A stretch of 64,000 nucleotides of DNA from Phycisphaerae bacterium (GTDB lineage: Bacteria; Planctomycetota; Phycisphaerae; UBA1845; UTPLA1). Positions 35,598 to 44,534 of the stretch are shown in pieces. The translations under genes were made by a program, and so were the position numbers. The first letter of the stretch is position 1, and the number at the start of each line of letters is the position of its first letter. Under the pieces are notes generated by a model, which did not search any database, was not told the origin of the DNA, and saw only the letters and a list, made by a program, of their open reading frames with translations. The stretch lies in the NCBI GenBank assembly GCA_023150615.1, contig JAKLKO010000013.1, positions 334 to 64,333 of the forward strand, in the 5' to 3' direction.

Positions 35598-35613
35598 ATG
35601 ATATGGGGTTGCG

Positions 35614-35844
35614 ATGATTCAGGCAGACGAAATCGAGATCGAGCGGTTGAGGAATTGGCTGCGGCGGAATTGCCATCGGGCGGACGTGCGGCACTGCTTG
35701 TCGCGCGGGCTCGACTACTACGAGGCGGTCTCGCGCGCCGGCTTGTGTGCCGATGCCACCAGTTCCGACGATCTGTATCGCTTTCTGAGCGATCCGAGCG
35801 TGATCGAGGCGCGGCGACGGACGTTCGTCGAGCCGACGTTGTAG
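35614..35844 (+). CDS. Small conserved-looking hypothetical protein at the end of the kor operon
   Basis: 76 residues from ATG 35614, 16 nt after korC. Amphipathic and charged (EIEIERLRNWLRR, RGLDYYEAVSRAGL, DDLYRFLSDPSVIEARR), likely helical and soluble, with two Cys. I do not recognise the family. Position suggests co-expression with kor. Confidence 0.5.
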   Translation: MIQADEIEIERLRNWLRRNCHRADVRHCLSRGLDYYEAVSRAGLCADATSSDDLYRFLSDPSVIEARRRTFVEPTL

Positions 35845-36009
35845 GCATCGGCGAAGCGCGGTGCGAGCGGCGTTTCATGAATGCCGCCGCGGGTGCGGGC
35901 ATCCTGAGTTGTGGGGCCGGGCGCAGGCCGTCGGCGCCGCGGGGGCGGCGCGATATCGGGCCGGGCGTTGATCGGCGGATCGGTGGCCGGATCCGTCGAG
36001 TATTTTCAA

Positions 36010-36039
36010 TTGCAGCGGCGTCGGACAATCCGCTAGATT
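36010..36039 (+). promoter_or_regulatory. Possible sigma70-type promoter for the cbb3 operon
   Basis: TTGCAG (36010-36015), 18-bp spacer, TAGATT (36034-36039), 31 bp before ATG 36071, in a locally AT-richer stretch. No tandem palindrome or sigma54 spacing was found here, and no convincing FNR box. Confidence 0.4.
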
Positions 36040-36070
36040 TTATCCGGCGCCGAGCAGCGACGGAACCGGA

Positions 36071-36694
36071 ATGGAGCAGGACTCGCTCGAATCGCAGTTG
36101 TCCGGCCTGAAGGCGCAGGTCTCGGCGCTCGAGGAGGAGATCCGGGCGCGGACGACGCCGCGGGACTGGCCGCCGACGGGCTACTACGCCACGTACCATC
36201 TGATGGCCGGAGCCGTGCTCGGGTTGTTCGGCGCGGGGACGAGCCTGCTGTTCAACACGGTCGGGGCGTTGATGGTGGGGCGGCACCCGCTCGAGCTGAT
36301 CCGCGTCTATCTGACGTTTCCGATCGGGGAGAAGGCGCTGACGCTCGAGAGCGGATTCACGCTGGCGGCGGGGTGCTGTCTGTATCTGGCGACGGGCATG
36401 CTGCTGGGCGTGCCGTTCTACTACGTTCTGACGCGGTTTTTCTCGAAGACGAGCGGGCTGAGGCGCTTCATCGTGGGCACGGTGCTGAGCCTGGCGATCT
36501 GGCTTTTCAATTTCTACGGGCTGATCTCGTGGATCCAGCCGCTGCTGATCGGCGGATCGTGGATCATCGAGCGCGTGCCGGTCTATGTCGCGATCGCGAC
36601 GCACCTGGTGTTCGGATGGACGATGTTGTTGATCGATCAGTGGGGACGTTACGTGCCCGATCGCGGCGCGGGCGGGCCGAAGGCGCTGGCATGA
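36071..36694 (+). CDS. Membrane protein opening the cbb3 oxidase operon
   Basis: 207 residues from ATG 36071. A short N-terminal coiled coil (residues about 5-27, ESQLSGLKAQVSALEEEI) is followed by four probable membrane segments (HLMAGAVLGLFGAGTSLLF, LAAGCCLYLATGMLLGVPFY, FIVGTVLSLAIWLFNFYGL, VYVAIATHLVFGWTMLLI). No metal or heme motif. It overlaps the cytochrome c gene by 4 nt, so it is co-expressed with the oxidase and is perhaps an assembly or accessory subunit. Family not recognised. Confidence 0.7.
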   Translation: MEQDSLESQLSGLKAQVSALEEEIRARTTPRDWPPTGYYATYHLMAGAVLGLFGAGTSLLFNTVGALMVGRHPLELIRVYLTFPIGEKALTLESGFTLAAGCCLYLATGMLLGVPFYYVLTRFFSKTSGLRRFIVGTVLSLAIWLFNFYGLISWIQPLLIGGSWIIERVPVYVAIATHLVFGWTMLLIDQWGRYVPDRGAGGPKALA

Positions 36695-37725
36695 TGTGGC
36701 GATGCCGGACCCCCTTGTGCATGCTCGTGCTTCTTGCGGGCGGGTGTGAGCCCCCGCCGCCGGCGGGCGATCCGTCGAAACCGGTCGCGGGTTCGTACTC
36801 GAGCGTCGAGCAATCGCTGGTGGACGAAGGCCGCGCCACCTACGAGCGTTACTGCGTCGGATGTCATGGAACGGCCGGCGACGGGGCGGGCGATGCACGG
36901 AGGTTCCTGCATCCGCCGCCGCGGGACTTCGTCGCGGCGAACTTCAAGTTCAGCTCGACGCGTTCGGGCCAGCTCCCGACGGATGATGATCTGCGGCGGA
37001 TGATCCGCAACGGGCTGCGCGGCTCGGCCATGCCGGGCTTCGGGCTGCTGCCGGACCGGACGATCGATGCGCTGATCGCGTACATCAAGACGTTCTCGCC
37101 GCGGTGGAAGGAGCAGGAAGGCGAGCCGACGCCGATCCCGTTCGTCGAGGACCCGTACCGACTCGAACCGGACAAGACGGCGGCGATCCAGCGCGGTGAG
37201 GTGGTCTATCACGGCTACGCGAACTGCTGGGCGTGTCATCCGGCCTACGTGCCGCAGCCGAGACTGAACGAGTATCTCGTTCAGTTCGGCAACCCCCCGC
37301 GGGACGAATTCCGGCCCGACCTGTACCAGGCGGTCGGCAAGGAGAACGAGGAGGGCGAGATCGTGTATCCGCCCGACTTCCGACGCGACTACGTCCGTGC
37401 GGGCGTGCGCGTCGAGGACCTATATCGCAGCATCGCGGCCGGGATCAGCGGCTCGGCGATGCCGACATGGGTGGACTCGATCGATCTGCCCGGTCCAACC
37501 CCCGACAGTCCGCCGCTGGTGTCGAAGGCGGACCTGTGGGCGATGTCATACTACGTTCAGTGGCTTTTATCGCAGCGGCCGCCGCTCCTGAAGGAAGGCC
37601 AGTTCGTCGTGCGTGATCGTCCGCGCCCGATCTACCTGTACGGGGCACCGCCGAAGGCGGTCAAGCCCGAGGCGCCGCCGGATGAGCAGACTCAGAAGGC
37701 GGTCGAGGAGACGTTTACGCCATGA
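36691..37725 (+). CDS. Di-heme cytochrome c lipoprotein (CcoP-like role)
   Basis: 344 residues from ATG 36691 in the previous stop (ATGATG). Signal peptide with lipobox LLAGGC, then two c-type heme sites, CVGCH (about residue 53) and CWACH (about 180), with possible axial Met residues in GSAMPGF and GSAMPTW. It replaces a classical membrane-anchored CcoP, carrying electrons to CcoO/CcoN from the outer face of the inner membrane (inference). It precedes ccoN, the reverse of the usual NOQP order. Confidence 0.85.
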   Translation: MMWRCRTPLCMLVLLAGGCEPPPPAGDPSKPVAGSYSSVEQSLVDEGRATYERYCVGCHGTAGDGAGDARRFLHPPPRDFVAANFKFSSTRSGQLPTDDDLRRMIRNGLRGSAMPGFGLLPDRTIDALIAYIKTFSPRWKEQEGEPTPIPFVEDPYRLEPDKTAAIQRGEVVYHGYANCWACHPAYVPQPRLNEYLVQFGNPPRDEFRPDLYQAVGKENEEGEIVYPPDFRRDYVRAGVRVEDLYRSIAAGISGSAMPTWVDSIDLPGPTPDSPPLVSKADLWAMSYYVQWLLSQRPPLLKEGQFVVRDRPRPIYLYGAPPKAVKPEAPPDEQTQKAVEETFTP

Positions 37726-37744
37726 GACGACGGAGCGAGGCGCG

Positions 37745-39190
37745 ATGACGGCCGCGGGAGGAGCGTCCGGAACAGGATCGGGTTTGGGCGCGACGACGGC
37801 GGCGGACCGGTTGGTCGATCGGCCGCTGGTCTTCGCGCACCTCGTGGCCGCGATGGTCTTTCTGGCGGTGTCGCTTCTGGCGGGGTTCCTGTTTTCGATG
37901 CAGTTCCTCCAGCACTATCCGCTTCCGCAACACGAGATCTTCTCGCCCGGGCGCTGGCGGCTCGTGCATACGAACGGCGTCGCGTACGGATTTCTCGCGA
38001 ACGCGTTCCTCGGCGGACTGTACTGGGCCGTGCCGCGGCTGACGCTGCGGCCGGTGCTGCACCGCGGGCTGTCGTGGTTCCTCTTCGTCGCGTGGCAGGC
38101 GATCGTGCTGGCGACGGCGGTCGGATTGCTCGCGGGTCACGCGCAGGCGCTGGAGTGGGGCGAGACGCCGGTCTGGATCGATCCGGTCGCGCTGCTGGGG
38201 CTGATCCTCGTGGCGGTGAACTTCCTCGTGCCGATCTCGTGCCTCTCCGGGCCGATGTACGTGGCGATCTGGTACTTCATCGCCGCGTTCGTCTGGACCG
38301 TGCTTGTGTACGCGATGGGCAATTTCCTGCCGCAGTATTTCGTCGGTGGCGCGGCGGCGGGGGCGATCGCCGGCCTGTTCATTCACGATCTCGTCGGACT
38401 GTTCGTCACGCCGCTCGGCTGGGGGCTGATGTACTACTTCGTGCCGGTGATCCTCAAGAAGCCGATCTGGAGTCACGGCCTGTCGCTGGTCGGCTTCTGG
38501 GGCCTGGCGTTTTTCTATCCGCTCACAGGGATTCATCATTTTCTCTACAGCCCGATCCCGATGTTCCTCCAGCATGGCGCGGTGATCACGACGATCGCGA
38601 TCGAACTGGTGGTGACGACGGTGATCGTGAACTTCTTCATGACGCTCTCGGGTCGTGGAGATGCGCTGCGGACGTCGATGCCGATCCGGTGGTTCTACAC
38701 CGGCATGGTTTTCTACTTCACGACGTGCCTGCAATGCGCGTTCCAGACGACGCTGGCGTTTCAGCGGATCATCCACTTTACCGACTGGGTCGTCGGCCAC
38801 GCGCACCTCGTCATGCTCGGCGTCTTCGGCTTCTGGCTTCTGGGGATGATGGTCTATCTAATCCCGCGCGTGGTGGGCACGGCCGGCTGGTACAGCGACG
38901 TGCTGAACAGTTGGCACTACTGGCTGACGATGCTGGGCACGCTGGTGATGTTCCTGGACCTGCTCGTCGCCGGCGTCGTGCAGGGCTACATGTGGCGCGA
39001 GCTGTCGCCGTGGGACGAAGTGCTGGCGGCGTCGGTGCCGTTCTGGTTCGTGCGCGCGGTAAGCGGCACGGCGATCCTGATCGGGCAGTTCCTGTTCTTC
39101 TACAACGCGTGGAAGACGTGGCAACTGCGGCCGGGCGCGGCGCCGTCGCACGCCGCGCTGATGGAGAACATGCAGCCGGCGGCGACGTGA
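37745..39190 (+). CDS. ccoN: cbb3-type cytochrome c oxidase subunit I (CcoN)
   Basis: 481 residues from ATG 37745 with about twelve membrane segments. All metal ligands expected for cbb3 enzymes are present: His75 in LVHTNG (low-spin heme), His214 in FIHDLVGLF, His264-His265 in GIHHF (CuB), Tyr258 six residues before them (cross-linked Tyr of C-family oxidases), and His352 and His354 in VGHAHLVM (heme b3 and heme b). High-affinity terminal oxidase for low O2. The gene follows the di-heme cytochrome. Confidence 0.95.
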   Translation: MTAAGGASGTGSGLGATTAADRLVDRPLVFAHLVAAMVFLAVSLLAGFLFSMQFLQHYPLPQHEIFSPGRWRLVHTNGVAYGFLANAFLGGLYWAVPRLTLRPVLHRGLSWFLFVAWQAIVLATAVGLLAGHAQALEWGETPVWIDPVALLGLILVAVNFLVPISCLSGPMYVAIWYFIAAFVWTVLVYAMGNFLPQYFVGGAAAGAIAGLFIHDLVGLFVTPLGWGLMYYFVPVILKKPIWSHGLSLVGFWGLAFFYPLTGIHHFLYSPIPMFLQHGAVITTIAIELVVTTVIVNFFMTLSGRGDALRTSMPIRWFYTGMVFYFTTCLQCAFQTTLAFQRIIHFTDWVVGHAHLVMLGVFGFWLLGMMVYLIPRVVGTAGWYSDVLNSWHYWLTMLGTLVMFLDLLVAGVVQGYMWRELSPWDEVLAASVPFWFVRAVSGTAILIGQFLFFYNAWKTWQLRPGAAPSHAALMENMQPAAT

Positions 39191-39212
39191 CCGACCGGCG
39201 AGGTGGCGCCCT

Positions 39213-39914
39213 ATGTTCGAGTCGAAGGCAGGTGTATTTCTGATCGCGGGGTTGGGGTTTTTCGCCCTGGCGTTCCTCGTCATGGCGGTCTTGCCGTGGG
39301 CGATTTATGCGGGCGAGCCGGAACTGACGGTCGAGCAGGTGGCGGCAAGCGGGATCGTGCCGGAGTTTGTCGACCTGGCGGAGCGCTACCCCGAACAGTT
39401 CAAGCGAGCGTTCGGTACGGTGAGCACGCAGACCTTCGCCGAGGCGCTGCGGTTCGGGCATGAGGTGTACGTGGCGGACGCCTGCTGGCATTGCCACTCG
39501 CAATTCGTCCGGCCGGTGTCGAACGAGGACCTGCGCTGGGGTCCGGTCTCGACGGCGCTGGAGTATCAGAACGCGCTGCAGCGGCCGGTGCTGTTCGGGA
39601 CGCGTCGCGTCGGACCGGATCTGATCCGCGAGGGCGGGCGTCGGAGCAACGACTGGCACGTGGCGCACTTCTGGCAGCCGACGAACGTCGTGCCGACGTC
39701 GGTGATGCCGCCGTACCGCTGGTTCTTCGACGAGCAGGGGTATCCGAACAAGCGCGGCATGTCGATCATCACGTACGTGCAGTGGCTGGGGAGCTGGGTG
39801 AAGGAGTATCCGTACTACCACGGCGAGGGTCCGCCGTCGCTGCCGATGGCGGCGACGACGCAGTCATCGGTGGCGCATGCCGGCGCGGGATCGACGGGAG
39901 GCGGGCCGCCATGA
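39213..39914 (+). CDS. ccoO: cbb3-type cytochrome c oxidase monoheme subunit (CcoO)
   Basis: 233 residues. One N-terminal membrane anchor (GVFLIAGLGFFALAFLVMAVLPW) and one heme site CWHCHSQFVRP, with the CcoO-typical FGTRRVGPDLIREGGRRSNDWHVAHFWQPT and axial Met in SVMPPYRWFF. Low-complexity Ala/Gly/Ser tail. It accepts electrons from the di-heme cytochrome and passes them to CcoN. Overlaps the next gene by 4 nt. Confidence 0.95.
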   Translation: MFESKAGVFLIAGLGFFALAFLVMAVLPWAIYAGEPELTVEQVAASGIVPEFVDLAERYPEQFKRAFGTVSTQTFAEALRFGHEVYVADACWHCHSQFVRPVSNEDLRWGPVSTALEYQNALQRPVLFGTRRVGPDLIREGGRRSNDWHVAHFWQPTNVVPTSVMPPYRWFFDEQGYPNKRGMSIITYVQWLGSWVKEYPYYHGEGPPSLPMAATTQSSVAHAGAGSTGGGPP

Positions 39915-40228
39915 TCCGTAGGGACTCGAAGTTTTCGCGGGTGTTTCCGTGGGTGTTCGCGGTCGTCATCCTCGGGCCGGCGGGGTACGGGTTCGTCGAG
40001 AAGCTCACGCTGTTCATTCTGGCCGTGAAGCGCGATCTGATCGCCGGGTTCACACTGTTTCCGGTGGTCAACTACCTGATCGTGACGGCGGGCATGGTGT
40101 GCCTGATGGTCTGGGCGGTGGCGAACGGGATGTTCCGCGACGTCGAGAAGCCGAAGTACGACATGCTCAATCGCGAGGCGCTGCTGGACGAGATCGAGAG
40201 CGGCGAGGACGTGGATGACTCTGCCTGA
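39911..40228 (+). CDS. Small membrane protein of the cbb3 operon
   Basis: 105 residues from ATG 39911. Two hydrophobic segments (VFAVVILGPAGYGFV, FPVVNYLIVTAGMVCLMVWAVAN) and an acidic cytoplasmic-type tail (KPKYDMLNREALLDEIESGE). Position matches CcoQ/CcoS-like accessory proteins, but I see no diagnostic motif. Confidence 0.7.
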   Translation: MIRRDSKFSRVFPWVFAVVILGPAGYGFVEKLTLFILAVKRDLIAGFTLFPVVNYLIVTAGMVCLMVWAVANGMFRDVEKPKYDMLNREALLDEIESGEDVDDSA

Positions 40229-40385
40229 ACCGAACCCACCGACGGCGGAAGAGGAATCGCAGCATTTCACGTACGTGACGCACCGCATCCCGTGGTACGT
40301 GCGGGCGATGTGGATTGCCTTCTGGATCGGACTCGTGTGGTACGTGATCAAGTACGCGATTCCCGCGACGAAGCAGTACTTCTGA
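40215..40385 (+). CDS. 56-residue membrane protein of the cbb3 operon
   Basis: ATG 40215 overlaps the previous gene by 14 nt. A hydrophilic Pro/Glu-rich N-terminus is followed by a single membrane helix rich in Trp and Tyr (MWIAFWIGLVWYVIKYAI) and a short KQYF tail. Resembles the small cbb3 subunits (CcoQ or the N-terminal anchor of CcoP) in size and topology; no homologue recognised with certainty. Easily missed because of its length. Confidence 0.65.
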   Translation: MTLPEPNPPTAEEESQHFTYVTHRIPWYVRAMWIAFWIGLVWYVIKYAIPATKQYF

Positions 40386-40399
40386 CGGGGGCGTCCATC

Positions 40400-42541
40400 G
40401 TGTTCGCCGAAGCGCCCACCCGCGACCGCGCGCCGGCCGACGCATGCGAGTTCTGCGGCCTGCCGATGCCGGCGTGGCGCCGCGGCACCGCGCGCGGAGA
40501 CTCCTCGCCGCGCTATTGCTGCGTCGGGTGCCGGCTGGCGGCGGAGATCACGCAGGCGCGGGGATCGGCCGGACAACTGAACTGGATGCTGACACGGATC
40601 GGCCTGGCGGTGTTTCTGTCGATGGCCGTGATGATGTTCAGCATGTACTTGTACCGCGAGAACCTCGGGGGGGCGGCGGGTCCGGAGTCGGCAGTCGGAC
40701 GGCACCTCGGTGACGTGATGCGGTACGCGTGCCTGTTCTTCTCCGCGCCGGTGCTGTACCTGCTCGGGGGGCCCATCCTGCGGAATGCGCGGGACGAACT
40801 CCGCCGGGGCGTGCTGGCGACTGATGCGCTGGTGGTACTGGGGATCGGCGCGGCGTTCGTGCAATCGTACCTGGCGACGATGCGCGGGAGCGGCGCGACG
40901 TACTACGAGACGGCGTGCGCGATCCTCGTGTTCCTGACGATGGGACGATGGCTAGAGGCACGCGGAAAGCTGCGGGCGTCGGAGGCGATCGCATCACTGG
41001 AGGCACTCTTGCCGGATCGCGTTGAGGTACAGCGCGGCGAGGAGCGTCTGTCGGTGCGGCCGGGCGACGTGCGGATCGGCGACGTGCTGGTCGCGGCAGC
41101 GGGAGATCGGATCGCGGCGGATGGTCGGATCGAGTCGGGGCGCGCACACGTCGATGAGCAGATCCTGACGGGCGAGAGCGGACCGGTTCTGCGCGAGGCC
41201 GGCGACGCGGTGTCGGCCGGGACGCTGAACGTCGACGGCGTGCTGACGATCCGCGCCACGGCGATGGGCGCGGCGAGTTCGTTCGGGCGGCTCGTGGCGC
41301 TGCTCGACGAGGCGCGTCGTAAACGCAGCCGGTTGGTGCGGATCACGGAGCGGGCGTCGACGGTGATGATCCCGCTGACGGTGCTGCTGGCGGCGGCGGC
41401 GGCGGTACTAGGGTATCGGCGCGGCGGGGGCGTCGAATCGCTGATGTCGGCGCTGTCGGTACTGCTCATCGCCTGTCCGTGCGCGCTGGGGCTGGCGACG
41501 CCGTTGGCGCTCTGGGTTGCGCTCGGCCGCGCAGCACGGCGGCGCGTCCTGTTCCGCGGCGGCGACGATCTGGAGGCGCTGGCGCGGGTGCGAACCATCT
41601 GCTTCGACAAGACGGGGACGCTGACGACGGGCGCGCCGCTTGTCGCGGAATTCGCGTTCGATGAGTCGTGCGGCGACGAGGGCGAGGTGCTCGGGCGGTC
41701 GGCCGGCCTGGTCGCGTCGTCGCGGCATCACCTGTCGCGGTCGATCGGCGAGTACGCGCGGCGGCGCGGGGCGAAGCCATCGGACGTCGGCGCGGTGGAG
41801 ACGCTGGCCGGGCGCGGATTGCGGGCGCGCTGCGACGGCGACGAGGTCTTGCTCGGCAATCCGCTGCTGATGCAGGAGCGCTCGCAGCAGCTCGGCGAGC
41901 GGATCGCGGCGCGGCTGGCGCGATGCTACGAAGAGGGGCGCAGCCTGGCGATGGCCGGGTGGAGCGGACGCGTGCGCGGCATGTTCGTGTTCGATGAGTC
42001 GCTGCGGCCGGAGGCGGCGAGGGCACTGGAGCGTCTGCGGCGGCTTGGGCTGCGGACGATCGTGCTGACTGGCGATCACGCGTCTCGCGGACGGCGCGTG
42101 GCGGAGATGCTGCGGACTGAGGTGAGGTCGGAGCTTACGCCACAAGCCAAGGTGGACGCGATCGGACAATTGTGCACGGCGGGGCACGTCGCGATGGTGG
42201 GCGATGGTCTGAACGATGCGCCGGCGTTGGCGGCGGCGGACGTCGGCATTGCGATGGGTTGCGGCGCCGACGTGACGCGCGAGTCGGCGGGCGTATGTCT
42301 GCTGGGCAACGACCTGGCGGCGGTCCCGTGGGCGGTCGAGTTGGCACGGCGGATGGTGCGGACGATCCGGGTGAACCTGTTCTGGGCCTTCGCGTACAAC
42401 GTCGTTGGGCTGTACCTCGCGCTGACGGGGCGATTGAGCCCGGTGTTCGCGGCCGGCGCGATGCTGGCGAGCAGCCTGCTCGTGCTGGGTAATTCGCTGC
42501 GATTGCAGGGTGGAGAGGGAGTAAGCGGCGATGGTCCCTAG
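40400..42541 (+). CDS. Copper-translocating P-type ATPase (CcoI/FixI-like)
   Basis: 713 residues from GTG 40400. The N-terminus has a Cys cluster, CEFCGLPMP and YCCVGC, the metal-binding module common in CcoI-type pumps, instead of a typical GMxCxxC domain. P1B motifs are actuator ILTGESGP, membrane CPC in LIACPCALGLATPLAL, phosphorylation site CFDKTGTLTTG, and hinge MVGDGLNDAPALAAADVGIAMG. In cbb3 operons this pump delivers copper for CuB of CcoN. It overlaps the next gene by 11 nt. Confidence 0.92.
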   Translation: MFAEAPTRDRAPADACEFCGLPMPAWRRGTARGDSSPRYCCVGCRLAAEITQARGSAGQLNWMLTRIGLAVFLSMAVMMFSMYLYRENLGGAAGPESAVGRHLGDVMRYACLFFSAPVLYLLGGPILRNARDELRRGVLATDALVVLGIGAAFVQSYLATMRGSGATYYETACAILVFLTMGRWLEARGKLRASEAIASLEALLPDRVEVQRGEERLSVRPGDVRIGDVLVAAAGDRIAADGRIESGRAHVDEQILTGESGPVLREAGDAVSAGTLNVDGVLTIRATAMGAASSFGRLVALLDEARRKRSRLVRITERASTVMIPLTVLLAAAAAVLGYRRGGGVESLMSALSVLLIACPCALGLATPLALWVALGRAARRRVLFRGGDDLEALARVRTICFDKTGTLTTGAPLVAEFAFDESCGDEGEVLGRSAGLVASSRHHLSRSIGEYARRRGAKPSDVGAVETLAGRGLRARCDGDEVLLGNPLLMQERSQQLGERIAARLARCYEEGRSLAMAGWSGRVRGMFVFDESLRPEAARALERLRRLGLRTIVLTGDHASRGRRVAEMLRTEVRSELTPQAKVDAIGQLCTAGHVAMVGDGLNDAPALAAADVGIAMGCGADVTRESAGVCLLGNDLAAVPWAVELARRMVRTIRVNLFWAFAYNVVGLYLALTGRLSPVFAAGAMLASSLLVLGNSLRLQGGEGVSGDGP

Positions 42542-43241
42542 TCTTCCGGCGATCCTGGCGGGCGGATTCCTGGCATCGGCGCACTGCATTGGCATGTGCG
42601 GAGGGTTTGCGTGCGCAGTCGGCGCGGCGGACGTGCCGCTGGCGGCGGTGATGGGTCGGCAGTTCGTCTACAACACGGGTCGGATCTTCACCTACGCGTT
42701 CCTTGGCGCGGTGGCGGGTTCGAGCGGCGCAGCGCTGTCGTCGTATCTCCTCGGACCGATCGATGCACAGCAGTTGTTCGGCCTGCTGGCGGGCGCGACG
42801 ATGATCGCGCTGGGGCTATCGGCGCTGGGGCTGATCCAACTGCCGCAGCGCTGGGGCCGTGCGCTCGGGGGCTGGTTTTCGCCGCTGTTCGCGAAGTTCC
42901 TGAACGCGCGCGGCTGGACGGGGATTTTCCTCGCGGGCCTGGCGAACGGGTTCCTTCCATGCGGCCTGGTGTATTCGTTTCTCGCGCTGGCGATCGCCTC
43001 GGGCGATGCGCTGCACGGGACGCTCGTGATGACGTTTTTCGGCATCGGGACGCTTCCGGCCATGCTGCTCGTCGGCAGCGGCGCGCGGCTCATGCGGCAG
43101 GCGGTCCGTGTGCGAATCCACCGCGCGGCGGCCGTGTTCATCGTCGGTCTCGGGTGTCTGACGGTCTGGCGCGCGTGGCCGTCGCAGGCCGCCTGCTGCG
43201 ATCCCGCTTCCACCATTTCGCATGGCGCGAGCCACGATTAG
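42531..43241 (+). CDS. Sulfite exporter TauE/SafE-like membrane protein (CcoS/UreH-like, cbb3-associated)
   Basis: 236 residues from ATG 42531. About six membrane segments; the N-terminus FLASAHCIGMCGGFACA and mid-protein GLANGFLPCGLVYSFLALA are the Cys-containing repeats of the DsbD-like/UreH-like membrane family that follows ccoI in many cbb3 clusters. Probably involved in copper or thiol handling during oxidase assembly (inference). C-terminal CC and His residues (AACCDPASTISHG) may bind metal. Confidence 0.85.
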   Translation: MVPSLPAILAGGFLASAHCIGMCGGFACAVGAADVPLAAVMGRQFVYNTGRIFTYAFLGAVAGSSGAALSSYLLGPIDAQQLFGLLAGATMIALGLSALGLIQLPQRWGRALGGWFSPLFAKFLNARGWTGIFLAGLANGFLPCGLVYSFLALAIASGDALHGTLVMTFFGIGTLPAMLLVGSGARLMRQAVRVRIHRAAAVFIVGLGCLTVWRAWPSQAACCDPASTISHGASHD

Positions 43242-43431
43242 CTTCTCTCTCGACGCGTCGCTGCTGCCGGCGTTTCTGGTACTACCGTTCTCGTCGATCC
43301 TGATCCGGACGATGTTCCGGGCGGAGTCGCGCGCGGACAGTCGCTTTCCGCCCGGGCCGCGACGGATTATCGTATCGGCGGGCGCGGTTCGACCGCCGTG
43401 CCGCTGGAGCTGCCGTTCGGGGAGGAGCCAC

Positions 43432-44517
43432 ATGTCGCGCGCCGTCAGGTTCGTCGGGATCATCGTCGGATCCGTTGCCGGATGGATGTTCGCGGACGGC
43501 GTCCTGTCGATCCGCGCCCGCGCCGAGGAGCCGGGGCTTCCGCGGATTACGCAGGTCTGGGCTTCGTCGGGGGTCACGATGCGCGAGACCGACTCGCTCG
43601 CGGCGATCCCGTACCCGGACGGCCGCGTCAAGCTGTTCGCCACCAGCAAGGCCGCGCACCGCATCGACCGCTTCGATGCGGCGACGGGGAAGTTTGAGCG
43701 GAGCATCGGCGGACCGGGCCGGCGGCTCGGCGAGTTCCAGTTGCCCAACGGAATCGCGTCGGTCCGCTTCGATCCGGTCGGACGCGATGCGGGCAAGCGG
43801 CCGGCGACGTGGCTGCTGCTTGTCGTCGAACGCGACAACGCGCGGGTGCAGGCGATCTGGCCGGACGATTTGTCGCCGGCGGGCTTCTTCGGGATCACCG
43901 AGCTTCGCCGCCCGTACGGCCTTTCGATTTCGCATCAGCCGGACGGCGTGTTCTGCTACGTGACGGACACACGGGTGCGTCCGGAGGAGACGGTGCGGAT
44001 GTACCGTCTGACGCTGGTGGGTCGGGAGTTGCGGGGGACGTTCATTCGGAGCTTCGGCGCGGCGAGCGGTCCTGGGGTGATTCACGAGGCGGAGTCGATC
44101 GCAGTCGATGAGCGACTGAAGCGGGTGTACGTGTGCGATGAATCGCCGGATGCGAAGGACGTGAAGGTTTACGCGCTCGACGGCCGCTATCTCGACCACA
44201 CGTTCGGGAGCGGGCTGATCGAGGGCGATCCGGAAGGCATCGCGGTGGTGGATGACGCGAAATCGGGCTGCGTGGTGCTGACGGACCAGCGGGCGAAGAT
44301 CACGATCTGGCATCTGTTCGAGCAGACGACGTTGCACTATCTGGGGGCGTTCACGGGCGAACCGGCGATCTCGAACACCGATGGCATCAGCGTGTTTGCG
44401 GATTCGTTCGGGCGGTTCGAGGGCGGGGCGATGTTCGCGGTGAACGATGACCGCGACATACGGGCGTATCGCCTGTCGGACGTGCGGAAGCTGGTCGCCG
44501 AGAAGTCGAGCGAATAG
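43432..44517 (+). CDS. Exported beta-propeller protein, phytase-like
   Basis: 361 residues from ATG 43432, fixed by GGGGAGGAG; the open frame extends upstream to 43222 but without a ribosome site. Signal peptide (FVGIIVGSVAGWMFADGVL). The body has repeating blades such as VKLFATSKAAHRIDRFDAATG, AESIAVDERLKRVYVCDES, VKVYALDGRYLDHTFGSG and DPEGIAVVDDAKSGCVVLTDQ, which resemble 3-phytase/beta-propeller phytases, including an Asp-rich calcium-site-like pattern. Catalytic residues could not be verified. Function tentative. Confidence 0.65.
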   Translation: MSRAVRFVGIIVGSVAGWMFADGVLSIRARAEEPGLPRITQVWASSGVTMRETDSLAAIPYPDGRVKLFATSKAAHRIDRFDAATGKFERSIGGPGRRLGEFQLPNGIASVRFDPVGRDAGKRPATWLLLVVERDNARVQAIWPDDLSPAGFFGITELRRPYGLSISHQPDGVFCYVTDTRVRPEETVRMYRLTLVGRELRGTFIRSFGAASGPGVIHEAESIAVDERLKRVYVCDESPDAKDVKVYALDGRYLDHTFGSGLIEGDPEGIAVVDDAKSGCVVLTDQRAKITIWHLFEQTTLHYLGAFTGEPAISNTDGISVFADSFGRFEGGAMFAVNDDRDIRAYRLSDVRKLVAEKSSE

Positions 44518-44534
44518 CGGAGTGGACGGCCGCA

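Noticed and set aside
36010..36070. FNR-type or sigma54 control of the cbb3 operon
   Set aside because: No TTGAT-N4-ATCAA and no GG-N10-GC with a palindrome pair is seen; only a moderate sigma70-like promoter can be supported.
40400..42541. Silver or cadmium export role for the P-type ATPase
   Set aside because: The CPC motif, Cys cluster and location between cbb3 genes and the TauE-like gene favour copper delivery for the oxidase.
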